A DNA stretch of 64,000 nt, from contig JAQGBZ010000227.1 of the NCBI GenBank assembly GCA_034687125.1, positions 1 to 64,000 on the forward strand, given 5' to 3'. Shown here piece by piece: positions 58,101-64,000 of this stretch. Within the stretch, counting starts at the first letter, position 1. Every line of letters begins with the position of its first letter. Origin of the DNA: Neelides folsomi (Eukaryota; Arthropoda; Collembola; Neelipleona; Neelidae). A program made the translations under genes and the position numbers. The notes beneath the pieces were generated by a model. That model searched no databases. It was not told the origin of the DNA and was given only the letters and a program-made list of their open reading frames with translations.

Positions 58101-61100
58101 GGAGTACCAACACAATGCGAAGCCAATCATCCCATGTGAGCCGAAAAGACGACGGTTGCTACAACAACTATTCATTGGATCGGAAGCGGAGTCGAAGTCG
58201 AGGACGAGCCCAGAAAACTTTCAAACAATGTTTTGGCGGGGAGGAGGACGCGGATTCGAATGGGAATTATGAAATACAGCAAGGATGTGGGAAATGTGGA
58301 GAAGTGAAGGAAACCTATCACGTGCATCGGAAGGTCGAAGGGCACGAAGGGGAAATTGTTTCCAAACTTGAGCCCATTTACGCCACGGTGAAGAAAAGCC
58401 CATTGTCGCCTTTTTCTATGAAGAAACGATGGGAAGAGGAAGAAGACTCTTTGTATCCATCAGGTTAAACCTTTTCCGTTCAATTGTAACTTTTTTGTCC
58501 TTTGATCCTATTTAAATTAACTTGGCGTTACCATGGTTATTATGATACTTGCCACTGCAGGTATGATTGTACTCAAATGGTTTCTATTATTTCGTCTCTC
58601 ATGGTATAACCAGAATGGATCTCAATTCCTCAATGACAACGTCATGGTTTTTAATAGAAGAATTGTCACGGCATTCGTTTAATTTCTATGGTGTCATTGG
58701 TAGAAGGGAGTTTATTAGATTTTGGGAATTAAATTGTTAAATTACGATAATTGACAATGCTAAATATTTTTATGTATGTAATATATCATAATAATTAGCA
58801 ATTGTAATTGAATCATTTGGCATTTTACATGAGGTGGTTGAAAATCATCGTCTGACTCATGTGTATAAATCCTTGCTTTTTTCTATGCAGGAAGGTCAAC
58901 ACATAGCATTATGTAATTCTAACTAACTTTAGTTTCATTCATTTTTTGCCCTTGTTATATATTTATCATTTTCATTAATATCTCAACAACTTAAAATTAC
59001 ACTCATATATCATATATGCACTATCATAAATATCATTAGCTCGTAAATGTCTCTATTTACAATATCAGTAATTCATATCAGTTTGATAAAATGTTTAAAC
59101 TCTCATTTATATGAATTCAATTGGCTATCATTTATTACTTGAAAATTTAAATTATATTTATATAAATGTTAAATAATGGCACATATGACTATATAGTTAT
59201 GTTAAATACATAATTGTTATATTTAAATATTTTTTATTGAATCGAGATTTTCACATTTTTCACCCCAATAAATTCACAATTTCCTTTTCATTTTGAGGTT
59301 TAAATTTTTACTCGTTTAAGCGTAAACATTTTTAAATCGCTTATCTAATATCTTTATATGGTAAATATCGACTATGTTAGAATAACAATCATTAGATTGA
59401 CCATTTCATAAGTTATAATGGAACATGATCCAATTTATGGGTTTTTATGATGTTGCCTATTTAGAGTATAAAGCACATTTAATATCAACATTGATATTTT
59501 GCATACTTGCATAAAAATAAATAGAACTGTGCGGTTTGAAAGTTTCCTCGTTTGAACCTAATTAAATGAAGTATTAAAATGGCAATAAGGAATAAGAAAT
59601 AATATTTATATATGTAAATTAGATACGAGCTATGACAAGGCATGTGGAAGTCAACCACGACGTGGATCCGCCCCGCTTACTCCACTACTTGGGAGGGACA
59701 CTCCTTCGAGATTTGCTGTAATTATTCAGTTTCACTTATACCACCTTTACATTGTTTAACCAAAGGGACAATTAAATTAATTGACATTAATTTCGGTAGA
59801 ATTTCTTCTCGAAACGGTCTTTCAAGTCGAATCCACTTAAGAGAACCAAAAGCGTCACGAAATTGGAAAGGAAAAAGCCGTCAGGAAGCGAAACTGAAAG
59901 GTGCGATGATTTTTACAATTTATAAAAAAGATTTATTTGAATTTGTTAATTATGAATTCAACTTTTTCATTTAAGTCTTTATCTTTAATCGTTTATTAAT
60001 TCAACTTATTTATATTTATTTAATTATTTAGAATTTATATAAAATTTAATTTATGTTCCTTGAAATTATTAATTTTATTAAATTTTAATTAATTAATTTA
60101 TTTTCTAATTTCAGCCCACGACTCAACGAAACAAATCGTCTCCGAAGTTCCCGATCCCACGAGAGTTTGTTGGGTTGGGGAAGCGGCGGGTTGAGCCCGA
60201 GCTCTTTTGTTAACCACGGGATGATGAACACAGTTGATTTGGCAGGGGGTGACATCACCGTCCGCCCCCTCCACGCATCAATCCTCGATGGGGATTTTGT
60301 GTTCCAAGTTGGGACCAGAAACGGGACGAAATATTATTCATGCACTTCTGCTGCTGAAAGAGATGCTTGGGTTTCTTCATTGAGAGAAGCAATCAAGCCG
60401 TATGCGGACGAAGTGCGTCGTTCTGACTCTTCTTTGAAGATTTGGGTCTTGGAAGCAAAAGGACTTGGGAAAAGGGGGAAAAGATTCTTCTGTCAATTGT
60501 ATTTGGACGATGCGCTTTATGGGCGAACATGTCCAAAAGGCCGTGGGGATCTTCTCTTTTGGGGAGAACATTTCGACTTTAATCAACTGCCCCATTGCAC
60601 AAATACAATTTCGGTCCTCCTTTTTCGAGAAGCGGACAAGAAAAGGAAAAAGGAAAAACATACACTTATTGGTATATTCAAAATTTTATTCACTTTTTTT
60701 ACAAAATATTTGAATTTTATTATTTAATTTGAATTTTACTCAAATTAATAATTTCTCTATTCCTAAAAACTCTTTTAAAGTTATGATGTTAAAGTTTAAG
60801 TTCATTTGCTAAAATTGAATTTATTCTAATTTTTTCTCATTTTGTGTTTTTATTATCTAATTTTCATTTTACGCATTTTATATAGTTTTGTTAAAACATA
60901 GGAATTTGAATTTAATTTTGTTTTAGGTCGAGTATTGATTCCAGTTGGGACTGTAAAAGGACGTAGTTTGGTGGAGAAATGGTATCCGTTGGTTTTGGAG
61001 GGGAAGGAAAATCGCGAAGGGGCGTCGTTGAGAGTTAAAGCCAAATTCTTGTCCGTGGATATTCTTCCGCTCCGATGCTACAAGCCGTTCCTTCACGTAA

Positions 61101-63925
61101 TTCCCCTTTAAAATTCAATTTTATTTTCCATTTTCCTTCCCTTCTTCTGTTTTTCATCAAAGTGGAGAAAGATAAGTTGGAATTAATTGGCGTGGTTCTT
61201 TCCAGCATATCAAAGAAGAATACGGGCCAATTTGCGAAGCTCTCGAAGGGCTTTTGTCAGTCAAAGCCAAGGAAGAACTCGCGTCTTCGCTCGTACACGT
61301 TCTCCATCATGAAGGAATTGCCAAAGAACTCATTGCGGATTTGGCTTTACAAGAAATTCTCAAAAGCGGTATGATTCAATAATATTTAATAAATTCAATT
61401 GTCGAGTTTCACATTTAGAATGCAATAAGTATTATATTATATTTTAAAAATTATTAACGAAATTTATTATCGTGAGTTATTAATTTAAATGTTGTTAATT
61501 TTTACAGGGGATGAAAAATTGACATTTAGAGGGAACTCAATCGCCACCAAAGCGATGGAATCGTTTTTGAAGGTTGCTGGAGCTGAATATCTCCACAATA
61601 CGCTTGGACCTTTCATTGAAGAATTCCAAGGGGCGGATGAACCTTTTGACTGTGAAGTTGACCCGTTGAAATTAACAGCGGCGGCTGATTTGAGCCGAAA
61701 TCAAAGAAATCTGAGAAATGCTGTGGACGCAGTTTGGAAATCAATACTTCATTCTGCTCCCAATTTCCCTATGTAAGTCCAAACATTATTTTTAATTTTA
61801 ATTTACTCAAAAGATTAAAAGTTTTCTAAATGTCTCGTAAATGTGATTTATTTAATAATTGTTTCTATTTGATTTTCAGCGAGCTTCGTGAGTTGTTCAG
61901 ACATTGTCGGGAAAGTCTTGAAGTTGCTGGGCGATCGGAATTGGCTGACCATCTCCTTTCGGCTTCACTCTTTTTGAGATTCTTATGTCCCGCCATTTTG
62001 TCACCATCACTTTTCAACATTACTAATGGTACACTTACTAATTCTAAATAACAGAATGGCCAACAATCAATCAATATAATATTTTAGACAATATTAGACA
62101 ATTAAACAACATAGCTTAATTATTACGATAATTATTCATGTTAATAATATTGTGATATTGCAGAATATCCAAGTGAAAAAGCAGCAAGGAATTTAACATT
62201 GATGGCCAAAGTTCTTCAAACTCTTGCGAACTTCACTCGGTTCCAAGGGAAGGAAAATTACATGGAATTCATCAACGATTTCCTAATTGCTCAAGCACCT
62301 TCAATGAAGGCTTTTCTCTCATCAATCTCTGTAAGAACTTTTTTCACACTTCCTATTTAAATTATTTAATCCTTAACCATAACTATTACAGATACATAAA
62401 TTTCCAATCTAATACTCATTATCTTCACAGAGTCCTTTAAATAACGGCGAAGTCCATGGGCGATCTCGAAGCGGAGCTGCGATTGATCTTGGCAAATACA
62501 CTGCGCTCCTCTCAACGCTCCTTTCAGAATCAGTTGGGAAAATTATATCAAAGGTACAATTAAATAAATATCTTTACTTACATAATTATAATTATAAAAT
62601 TAAATCAATGATATATTTGCATTTGCATGTATTATTAAAAATTATTAAAAATCGCCTATCATTAAAATGAATATTTTTTGTATTTTTTAGAATGAGCGAT
62701 TCAAAGAACTCGGTCGCTTACTTGAAGAAATCTCAAGTTGGTTGAAACAACCCGCCAATGCCACCAACGTCGCCCTTTTCCCTTTCCCCCACGCCCCTCC
62801 GCCTTCGTGTCATCCCCCACCTGTGCCTTCGTCTTTGCCACGTGGGGAATGTGGAGTTTACGCCGTCAGTTCGCTTCTCCCTAACGGTGTGAATCCCAAA
62901 GTTTCCTCCGTTCCTCCTCTTCTGCTCAACATGGGCGGTCGAGCGGGAAGTCAAGCGTCTTCTGGCTATCATTCCCATTCACCTGTACTTGACACGGAAA
63001 AACAAGAAATTAATCAGTTGAAGAATCAAACAGAACAGCAACAATCATTATTGCAACATGTGAATGCTCAAGTGCATAGAAAAACTCCGGACCCATTGTC
63101 CCATGGGCAACAAATAGCTCAACGGATTGGTCGGAGTGGAAGTTCATCTGAAGCTGATGGCGGGAGTTGTTCTTCTTCTCCATTGGCCGTCAGCCCGGTG
63201 AAGGGAATCGGAAAGAGGAGCGGAGGTCAAAGGGGAAATCGAAGATCTTCAGCTGATCTTTTACGTCGCCCGCATCCTTATTCTTCCTCGACTGATGAGG
63301 AAAGTGAGAGAGCTGAAGAACCGCCATTGGCAGTTCCGCAATTACCTCCAAGGCGCTCACATTTAAAAAGAAAGGAACCGCTGCAAAATCCCGAAATGAA
63401 CAGCTCAAACTTTACAATCAATTGTGTACAGGTGAGTTAAATGAATTTAAATAAAATTTCATTTTCTCCCAAATAATTTGAATCGATAAAGATTGTTAAA
63501 TTATGGTCAACATAGTTAAACTTCGTTAAATACTACACTTAATTATAATTTTCTATTTTACGTTATTCGATCAAATTTTGGAGAAATTGAAGTGTAGATT
63601 TAATGGTAATTTAATGCTCCTTTTTACTTTTTTACCAATAAAGCCATGTGTATTTCAGTACGAAAGTGAAATGGTTGAACTTCGACGTGCGATGGAAGCT
63701 TTGCAAGTTAAATTAAATCGAGCGGAAGAAAGACTTTTTGGTCATGAGACGCGTGGAGAAGAAGAAAAGAACGGGAATGGGACGATGGAAGCATCGGAAA
63801 AGGAAACAAATGTGGAACAACTTCTCCAAAGGCTTCTTTGTGCTGAGGAAGAAATGAAAAGAGAACAAGAACTTTTATCAGCTTTGGATAAAAAACAAAA
63901 ACTTATTGATGCTCAAGAACAAAAG
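6940..63925 (+). CDS. gap-2/raskol: SynGAP/raskol/gap-2 family Ras GTPase-activating protein, whole gene, 3' end beyond the window
   Basis: Accelerates GTP hydrolysis by Ras/Rap at membranes. Coding exons for the isoform with the distal first exon: 6940-7117, 44335-44462, 48524-48704, 57768-58463, 59623-59717, 59800-59900, 60115-60671, 60927-61096, 61206-61368, 61508-61772, 61880-62028, 62164-62330, 62431-62553, 62691-63431, 63659-63925. All phases match, giving 1,327 codons before the window ends. Order: PH strand 1 (51-59), PH strand 2 region (about 78-102), a long insert, the KRTKS block (440-444), HESLL (475-479), the rest of PH (about 506-555), C2 (about 566-700), RasGAP (about 703-1000), a Pro/Ser-rich tail, and a coiled coil from 1239. 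Arginine finger R764 and FLR (876-878) are present. An alternative start at 41234 gives an isoform 402 residues longer. The family call rests on remembered SYNGAP1 and DAB2IP sequence and is strong. Confidence 0.93.
7118..8935 (+). other. RasGAP first intron, 5' part
   Basis: Start of a 37.2-kb intron (7118-44334). A strict X-box palindrome lies at 7470-7483, 353 bases into the intron. A frame of 98 codons at 7730-8026 and a minus-strand frame at 8382-8750 show no domain. Short tandem repeats occur near 8085-8105 (CTAAAGTATTTC twice) and 8790-8855 (ATGATATATTTCCTATATT-like). Nothing else can be supported. Confidence 0.4.
7470..7483. promoter_or_regulatory. X-box (RFX-type) palindrome GTTTCTATGGTAAC
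   Basis: A perfect match to GTHNYY-AT-RRNAAC, the consensus bound by RFX-family factors (DAF-19 in nematodes). It lies just inside the first intron, where enhancers often sit. Binding is not shown by sequence alone. Confidence 0.4.
8936..9383 (-). other. 149-codon stop-free frame without a start codon, unidentified
   Basis: On the minus strand the frame runs from just after a TAA near 9384 to a TAG at 8934-8936 with no stop. No ATG occurs until near its end. The 9180-9378 part is GC-richer than its surroundings and encodes a charged, Trp-rich stretch ([24 protein letters not shown]). A possible acceptor ends at 9379 and a possible donor CAG|GTAGGG follows 9225, bounding a 154-base exon at 9225-9378. 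The downstream half becomes repetitive (TCCCAATCC-like units) and ends in a TA repeat. A second minus frame, ending near 9105, is also open. I recognise no family. It could be an internal exon of a nested gene, a decayed coding fragment, or chance. Confidence 0.3.
8966..8990. repeat. (TA)n microsatellite
   Basis: A run of alternating T and A interrupted by a single C. Similar simple repeats lie at 9899-9913 (AG), 13466-13483 (CA) and 33489-33513 (TA). Confidence 0.85.
9384..15269 (+). other. RasGAP first intron, middle part
   Basis: AT-rich DNA with scattered frames of 60-85 codons that carry no domain or codon signal. An AG run lies at 9899-9913 and a CA run at 13466-13483. The only frame worth a note is 12995-13204 (plus strand), where 69 codons contain one internal TGA; see findings. 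No element with defined ends was found. Confidence 0.4.
15270..15900 (+). other. GC-richer patch with overlapping open frames, unidentified
   Basis: This part of the intron is GC-richer than its surroundings and has long frames on both strands: plus 15316-15576 and 15278-15505, minus 15274-15492 and 15581-15895. The plus frame at 15316-15576 has a Cys-containing run ([15 protein letters not shown]) that looks protein-like, but I recognise no family. Frames open on both strands together are better explained by few AT-rich stops than by coding. Confidence 0.2.
20773..20815. repeat. short tandem repeat, about 17-bp unit
   Basis: The unit CGCTTTTCAAAATTCCC recurs two and a half times with one or two changes. 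It has no coding link. Confidence 0.7.
32082..32148. repeat. tandem repeat, 18-bp unit, nearly four copies
   Basis: The unit ATTCAATTAAAGCTAAAA is repeated head to tail with single-base differences. It lies deep in the first RasGAP intron and is probably slippage-derived. Confidence 0.85.
33489..33513. repeat. (TA)n microsatellite
   Basis: An uninterrupted run of about twelve TA units in the RasGAP first intron. Confidence 0.9.
37333..37346. promoter_or_regulatory. X-box (RFX-type) palindrome GTTACCATGGCAAC
   Basis: A perfect match to GTHNYY-AT-RRNAAC and nearly a perfect dyad. Its right half is also the left arm of a hairpin: GCAACGAGT at 37342-37350 pairs with ACTCGTTGC at about 37360-37368. 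It is 3.9 kb upstream of the second first exon at 41234. Confidence 0.45.
39948..40190 (+). other. candidate alternative first exon of the RasGAP gene
   Basis: A GC-rich patch with two plus-strand frames. One (ATG at 39966, stop after 40181) encodes a Gly-rich then Thr/Lys-rich stretch. The other (ATG at 40006) encodes [20 protein letters not shown] and runs into a possible donor GAATT|GTGAGA at 40185-40186. Splicing there from the second frame leaves one base, the phase required by the exon at 44335. Its last residues, KWTIHIVN, could mimic a PH first strand. Two minus-strand frames are also open here, which weakens the case. Without a transcript this stays a guess. Confidence 0.25.
40283..40296. 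promoter_or_regulatory. X-box (RFX-type) palindrome GTTGTCATGGAAAC
   Basis: The third strict match to GTHNYY-AT-RRNAAC in the same intron. It lies 938 bases upstream of the start codon at 41234, so it could serve the internal promoter that the second first exon needs. Confidence 0.4.
41234..42617 (+). CDS. gap-2/raskol: RasGAP alternative first coding exon (long acidic N terminus)
   Basis: One open frame of 461 codons plus one base, starting at ATG 41234; an in-frame TAA lies 12 bases upstream and no usable acceptor lies between. It ends at donor A|GTAAAT after 42617, in the same phase as the distal first exon, so it joins 44335 in frame. The protein begins with a lysine-rich cluster (KKKNKRNRK), then has an Ala/Gly-rich part, a Ser/Gly/Lys repeat near residues 239-253, and a strongly acidic Ser-rich half ([13 protein letters not shown]). 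No known domain is seen; most looks disordered. It contains no PH first strand, so this isoform would have an altered PH domain. The length and codon use in AT-rich DNA make coding very likely. The joining exon is inferred from phase. Confidence 0.85.
42618..44334 (+). other. intron between the second first exon and the PH exon
   Basis: AT-rich DNA. TTAATTAA-like strings fill 42640-42790. Three dispersed copies of a unit close to AACTAATGGAAAATCACTAT occur at about 43248, 43339 and 43394. Chance frames at 42953-43204 and 44160-44334 show no domain. A good acceptor (TTTGTCTAATAG) ends it. Confidence 0.5.
43246..43418. repeat. three degenerate copies of a ~22-bp unit
   Basis: AACTAATGTAAAATCACTAT, AACTAATAGAAAATCATTAT and AACTAATGGAAAATCACTAT are spaced about 90 and 55 bases apart. 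The spacing is irregular, so they are not simple slippage; function is unknown. Confidence 0.55.
44335..44462 (+). CDS. gap-2/raskol: RasGAP exon: PH domain, second strand
   Basis: A 128-base exon flanked by TCTAATAG and TCG|GTAAGA. It begins with two bases completing a codon and ends in phase 0. It encodes [11 protein letters not shown] followed by [20 protein letters not shown]. The W-x-P-x-F-C-V/I-L pattern matches the PH start of SYNGAP1 (GWNPRFCIIS). Both alternative first exons feed it. Confidence 0.88.
44463..48523 (+). other. RasGAP intron with no gene seen
   Basis: AT-rich DNA. Looser X-box-like palindromes lie at 45201-45214 (ACTTCCATGGCAAC) and 45265-45279 (GTTGCCCATGGTGAC). A GC-richer patch at 45500-45760 has frames open on both strands and no recognisable domain. 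The 130-codon minus frame at 47117-47509 looks like chance. No transposon was found. Confidence 0.45.
48524..48704 (+). CDS. gap-2/raskol: RasGAP exon: acidic linker inside the split PH domain
   Basis: A 181-base exon between TTAATTTCAG and G|GTAAGT, starting in phase 0 and ending with one base left. It encodes [21 protein letters not shown] and then [14 protein letters not shown]. No domain of its own; it lies in the long insert between the two parts of the PH domain. The frame is open throughout and both splice sites are good. Confidence 0.82.
48779..49971 (-). pseudogene. broken antisense gene of unknown family inside a RasGAP intron
   Basis: Reading leftwards, a short first exon (49951-49971, MMHNVEL) has a donor TTG|GTAAGC. 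An intron of 138 bases ends in TTTCATAG at 49813. The second exon runs from 49812 to a stop at 48779. It encodes a coiled coil ([21 protein letters not shown]) and then a globular region with motifs such as [30 protein letters not shown] and [20 protein letters not shown]. The second exon is interrupted about four times by stops or shifts, so no full protein is made. Keeping its intron, it is a decayed duplicate rather than a processed copy. I do not recognise the family. It could be a recent pseudogene of a lineage-specific family. Confidence 0.6.
49972..57767 (+). other. RasGAP intron, 3' part
   Basis: AT-rich DNA. Frames at 50719-50940, 51410-51747 and 53248-53457 (minus) show no domain. 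A tandem repeat lies at 55291-55389. The sequence just before the next exon is purine-rich rather than T-rich, which makes the acceptor at 57767 weak. Confidence 0.45.
55291..55389. repeat. tandem repeat, about 29-bp unit, near four copies
   Basis: The core AAGTTTTATAATGATACTAAA recurs with small insertions and substitutions. No open frame passes through it. Confidence 0.75.
57768..58463 (+). CDS. gap-2/raskol: RasGAP cassette exon: Ser/Arg-rich linker
   Basis: A 696-base exon, starting and ending in the same phase, so it can be skipped without shifting frame. It encodes [19 protein letters not shown], an Asn/Ser-rich stretch, [15 protein letters not shown], a [16 protein letters not shown] stretch with a C-x2-C pair, and [16 protein letters not shown]. 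It lies in the insert that splits the PH domain. An in-frame ATG at 57758, ten bases upstream and preceded by a stop, could be a further alternative start (MNSGPKW). The acceptor has a poor pyrimidine tract, consistent with regulated use. Confidence 0.85.
58464..59622 (+). other. RasGAP intron with no gene seen
   Basis: AT-rich DNA. An imperfect X-box-like string lies near 58526 (GTTACCATGG, right half lost). No coding frame or repeat with defined ends was found. Confidence 0.5.
59623..59900 (+). CDS. gap-2/raskol: RasGAP exons: basic region before the second PH part
   Basis: Two exons, 59623-59717 and 59800-59900, separated by an 82-base intron. The first encodes [20 protein letters not shown] and GRDTPSRFA, with donor GCT|GTAATT. 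The second opens after CGGTAG and encodes [20 protein letters not shown]. That matches the conserved FxSRRLKGSIKRTKSQPKL block of SYNGAP1 and DAB2IP, which fixes the frame. A long competing frame beginning at 59642 reads through the intron and is a shadow. Frame continuity with exons on both sides holds. Confidence 0.88.
60115..61096 (+). CDS. gap-2/raskol: RasGAP exons: second PH part and C2 domain
   Basis: Exons 60115-60671 and 60927-61096. They start with [10 protein letters not shown], a family signature, then [17 protein letters not shown] and [18 protein letters not shown], the last strands and helix of the PH domain. The C2 domain follows: [62 protein letters not shown] and LRVKAKF. 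It resembles the SYNGAP1 C2, which binds phospholipid and promotes Rap GAP activity. The second exon ends at [18 protein letters not shown], where the GAP domain begins. No key residue looks missing. Confidence 0.95.
61206..62553 (+). CDS. gap-2/raskol: RasGAP exons: catalytic Ras-GAP domain
   Basis: Exons 61206-61368, 61508-61772, 61880-62028, 62164-62330 and 62431-62553, with introns of 100-140 bases. The domain includes [36 protein letters not shown] with the arginine finger R764 (FRENT in SYNGAP1), [21 protein letters not shown], and the RasGAP signature [19 protein letters not shown]. It continues with [20 protein letters not shown] and [17 protein letters not shown]. The catalytic arginine, FLR motif and PAI motif are all intact, so it should be an active GAP. 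Residue numbers follow the short isoform. Confidence 0.97.
62691..63431 (+). CDS. gap-2/raskol: RasGAP exon: end of GAP domain and Pro/Ser-rich tail
   Basis: A 741-base exon in phase 0 at both ends. It starts with [20 protein letters not shown], the last helix after the GAP domain (LGPLPRLLNDIS region in SYNGAP1). Then come a Pro-rich run ([14 protein letters not shown]), a Gln-rich segment ([18 protein letters not shown]), and Ser-rich basic patches such as [20 protein letters not shown]. The Pro- and Ser-rich parts probably bind partners and are phosphorylated; that is inference. Its splice sites are TTTTTTAG and CAG|GTGAGT. Confidence 0.92.
63659..63925 (+). CDS. gap-2/raskol: RasGAP exon: start of C-terminal coiled coil; gene continues off the window
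   Basis: An 89-codon exon after TATTTCAG, ending at AAG|GTAAAA. It encodes [20 protein letters not shown], an acidic linker, then [20 protein letters not shown] and [12 protein letters not shown]. This aligns with the coiled coil of SYNGAP1 (YEEEIHSLKERL ... LMLVEEELRRD ... KKRLLDAQER), which forms a trimer there. The remaining C terminus and stop codon lie beyond 64000. Confidence 0.93.
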
Positions 63926-64000
63926 GTAAAATATTCAAAATATTATCAATAATAATAATTATAAATAATTATCAATTTAATGAATAATTTTATTTGAATT

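Noticed and set aside
59642-59974. 110-codon frame overlapping RasGAP exons
   Set aside because: It reads through an 82-base intron in the wrong frame. The true frame is fixed by the KRTKSVTKL block and by phase on both sides.

Overview
The window is AT-rich eukaryotic DNA (about two-thirds A+T by eye) from an intron-rich invertebrate, most likely an ecdysozoan. Introns are spliced with GT..AG ends and T-rich acceptors. The main gene belongs to the SynGAP/raskol/gap-2 RasGAP family. I lean towards a nematode or an arthropod and cannot settle which from sequence alone. A (CCTAA)-type repeat inside a small element slightly favours arthropods; an AT-rich gene remnant of no known family would suit a nematode.

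Layout. 1-338: possible end of a hAT-like DNA transposon with short AATAGGTA repeats. 1046-3228 (+): a complete ten-exon cathepsin L-like cysteine protease of 334 residues, with a small inverted-repeat element in intron 5. 3625-3695 (-): tRNA-Gly(GCC). 6868 to beyond the right edge (+): one very large gene for a SynGAP-family Ras GTPase-activating protein with a PH-C2-RasGAP-coiled-coil order.

The RasGAP gene has at least two alternative first coding exons, 6940-7117 and 41234-42617. Both end in the same splice phase and join the same next exon at 44335. The first supplies the opening strand of the PH domain across a 37-kb intron; the second replaces it with a long, acidic, low-complexity N terminus. 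A third possible start lies at 57758. Every exon junction from 44335 to 63925 keeps frame when checked by hand, and the last exon seen encodes the start of the C-terminal coiled coil. The gene runs off the window.

Inside the RasGAP introns I see an antisense, intron-containing but broken gene of unknown family (48779-49971), a 149-codon stop-free minus-strand frame without a start (8936-9383), a GC-rich patch that may be another first exon (about 39948-40190), and three strict X-box (RFX-site) palindromes. Most of the remaining 40 kb of intron is AT-rich DNA with short tandem repeats and no feature I can support.
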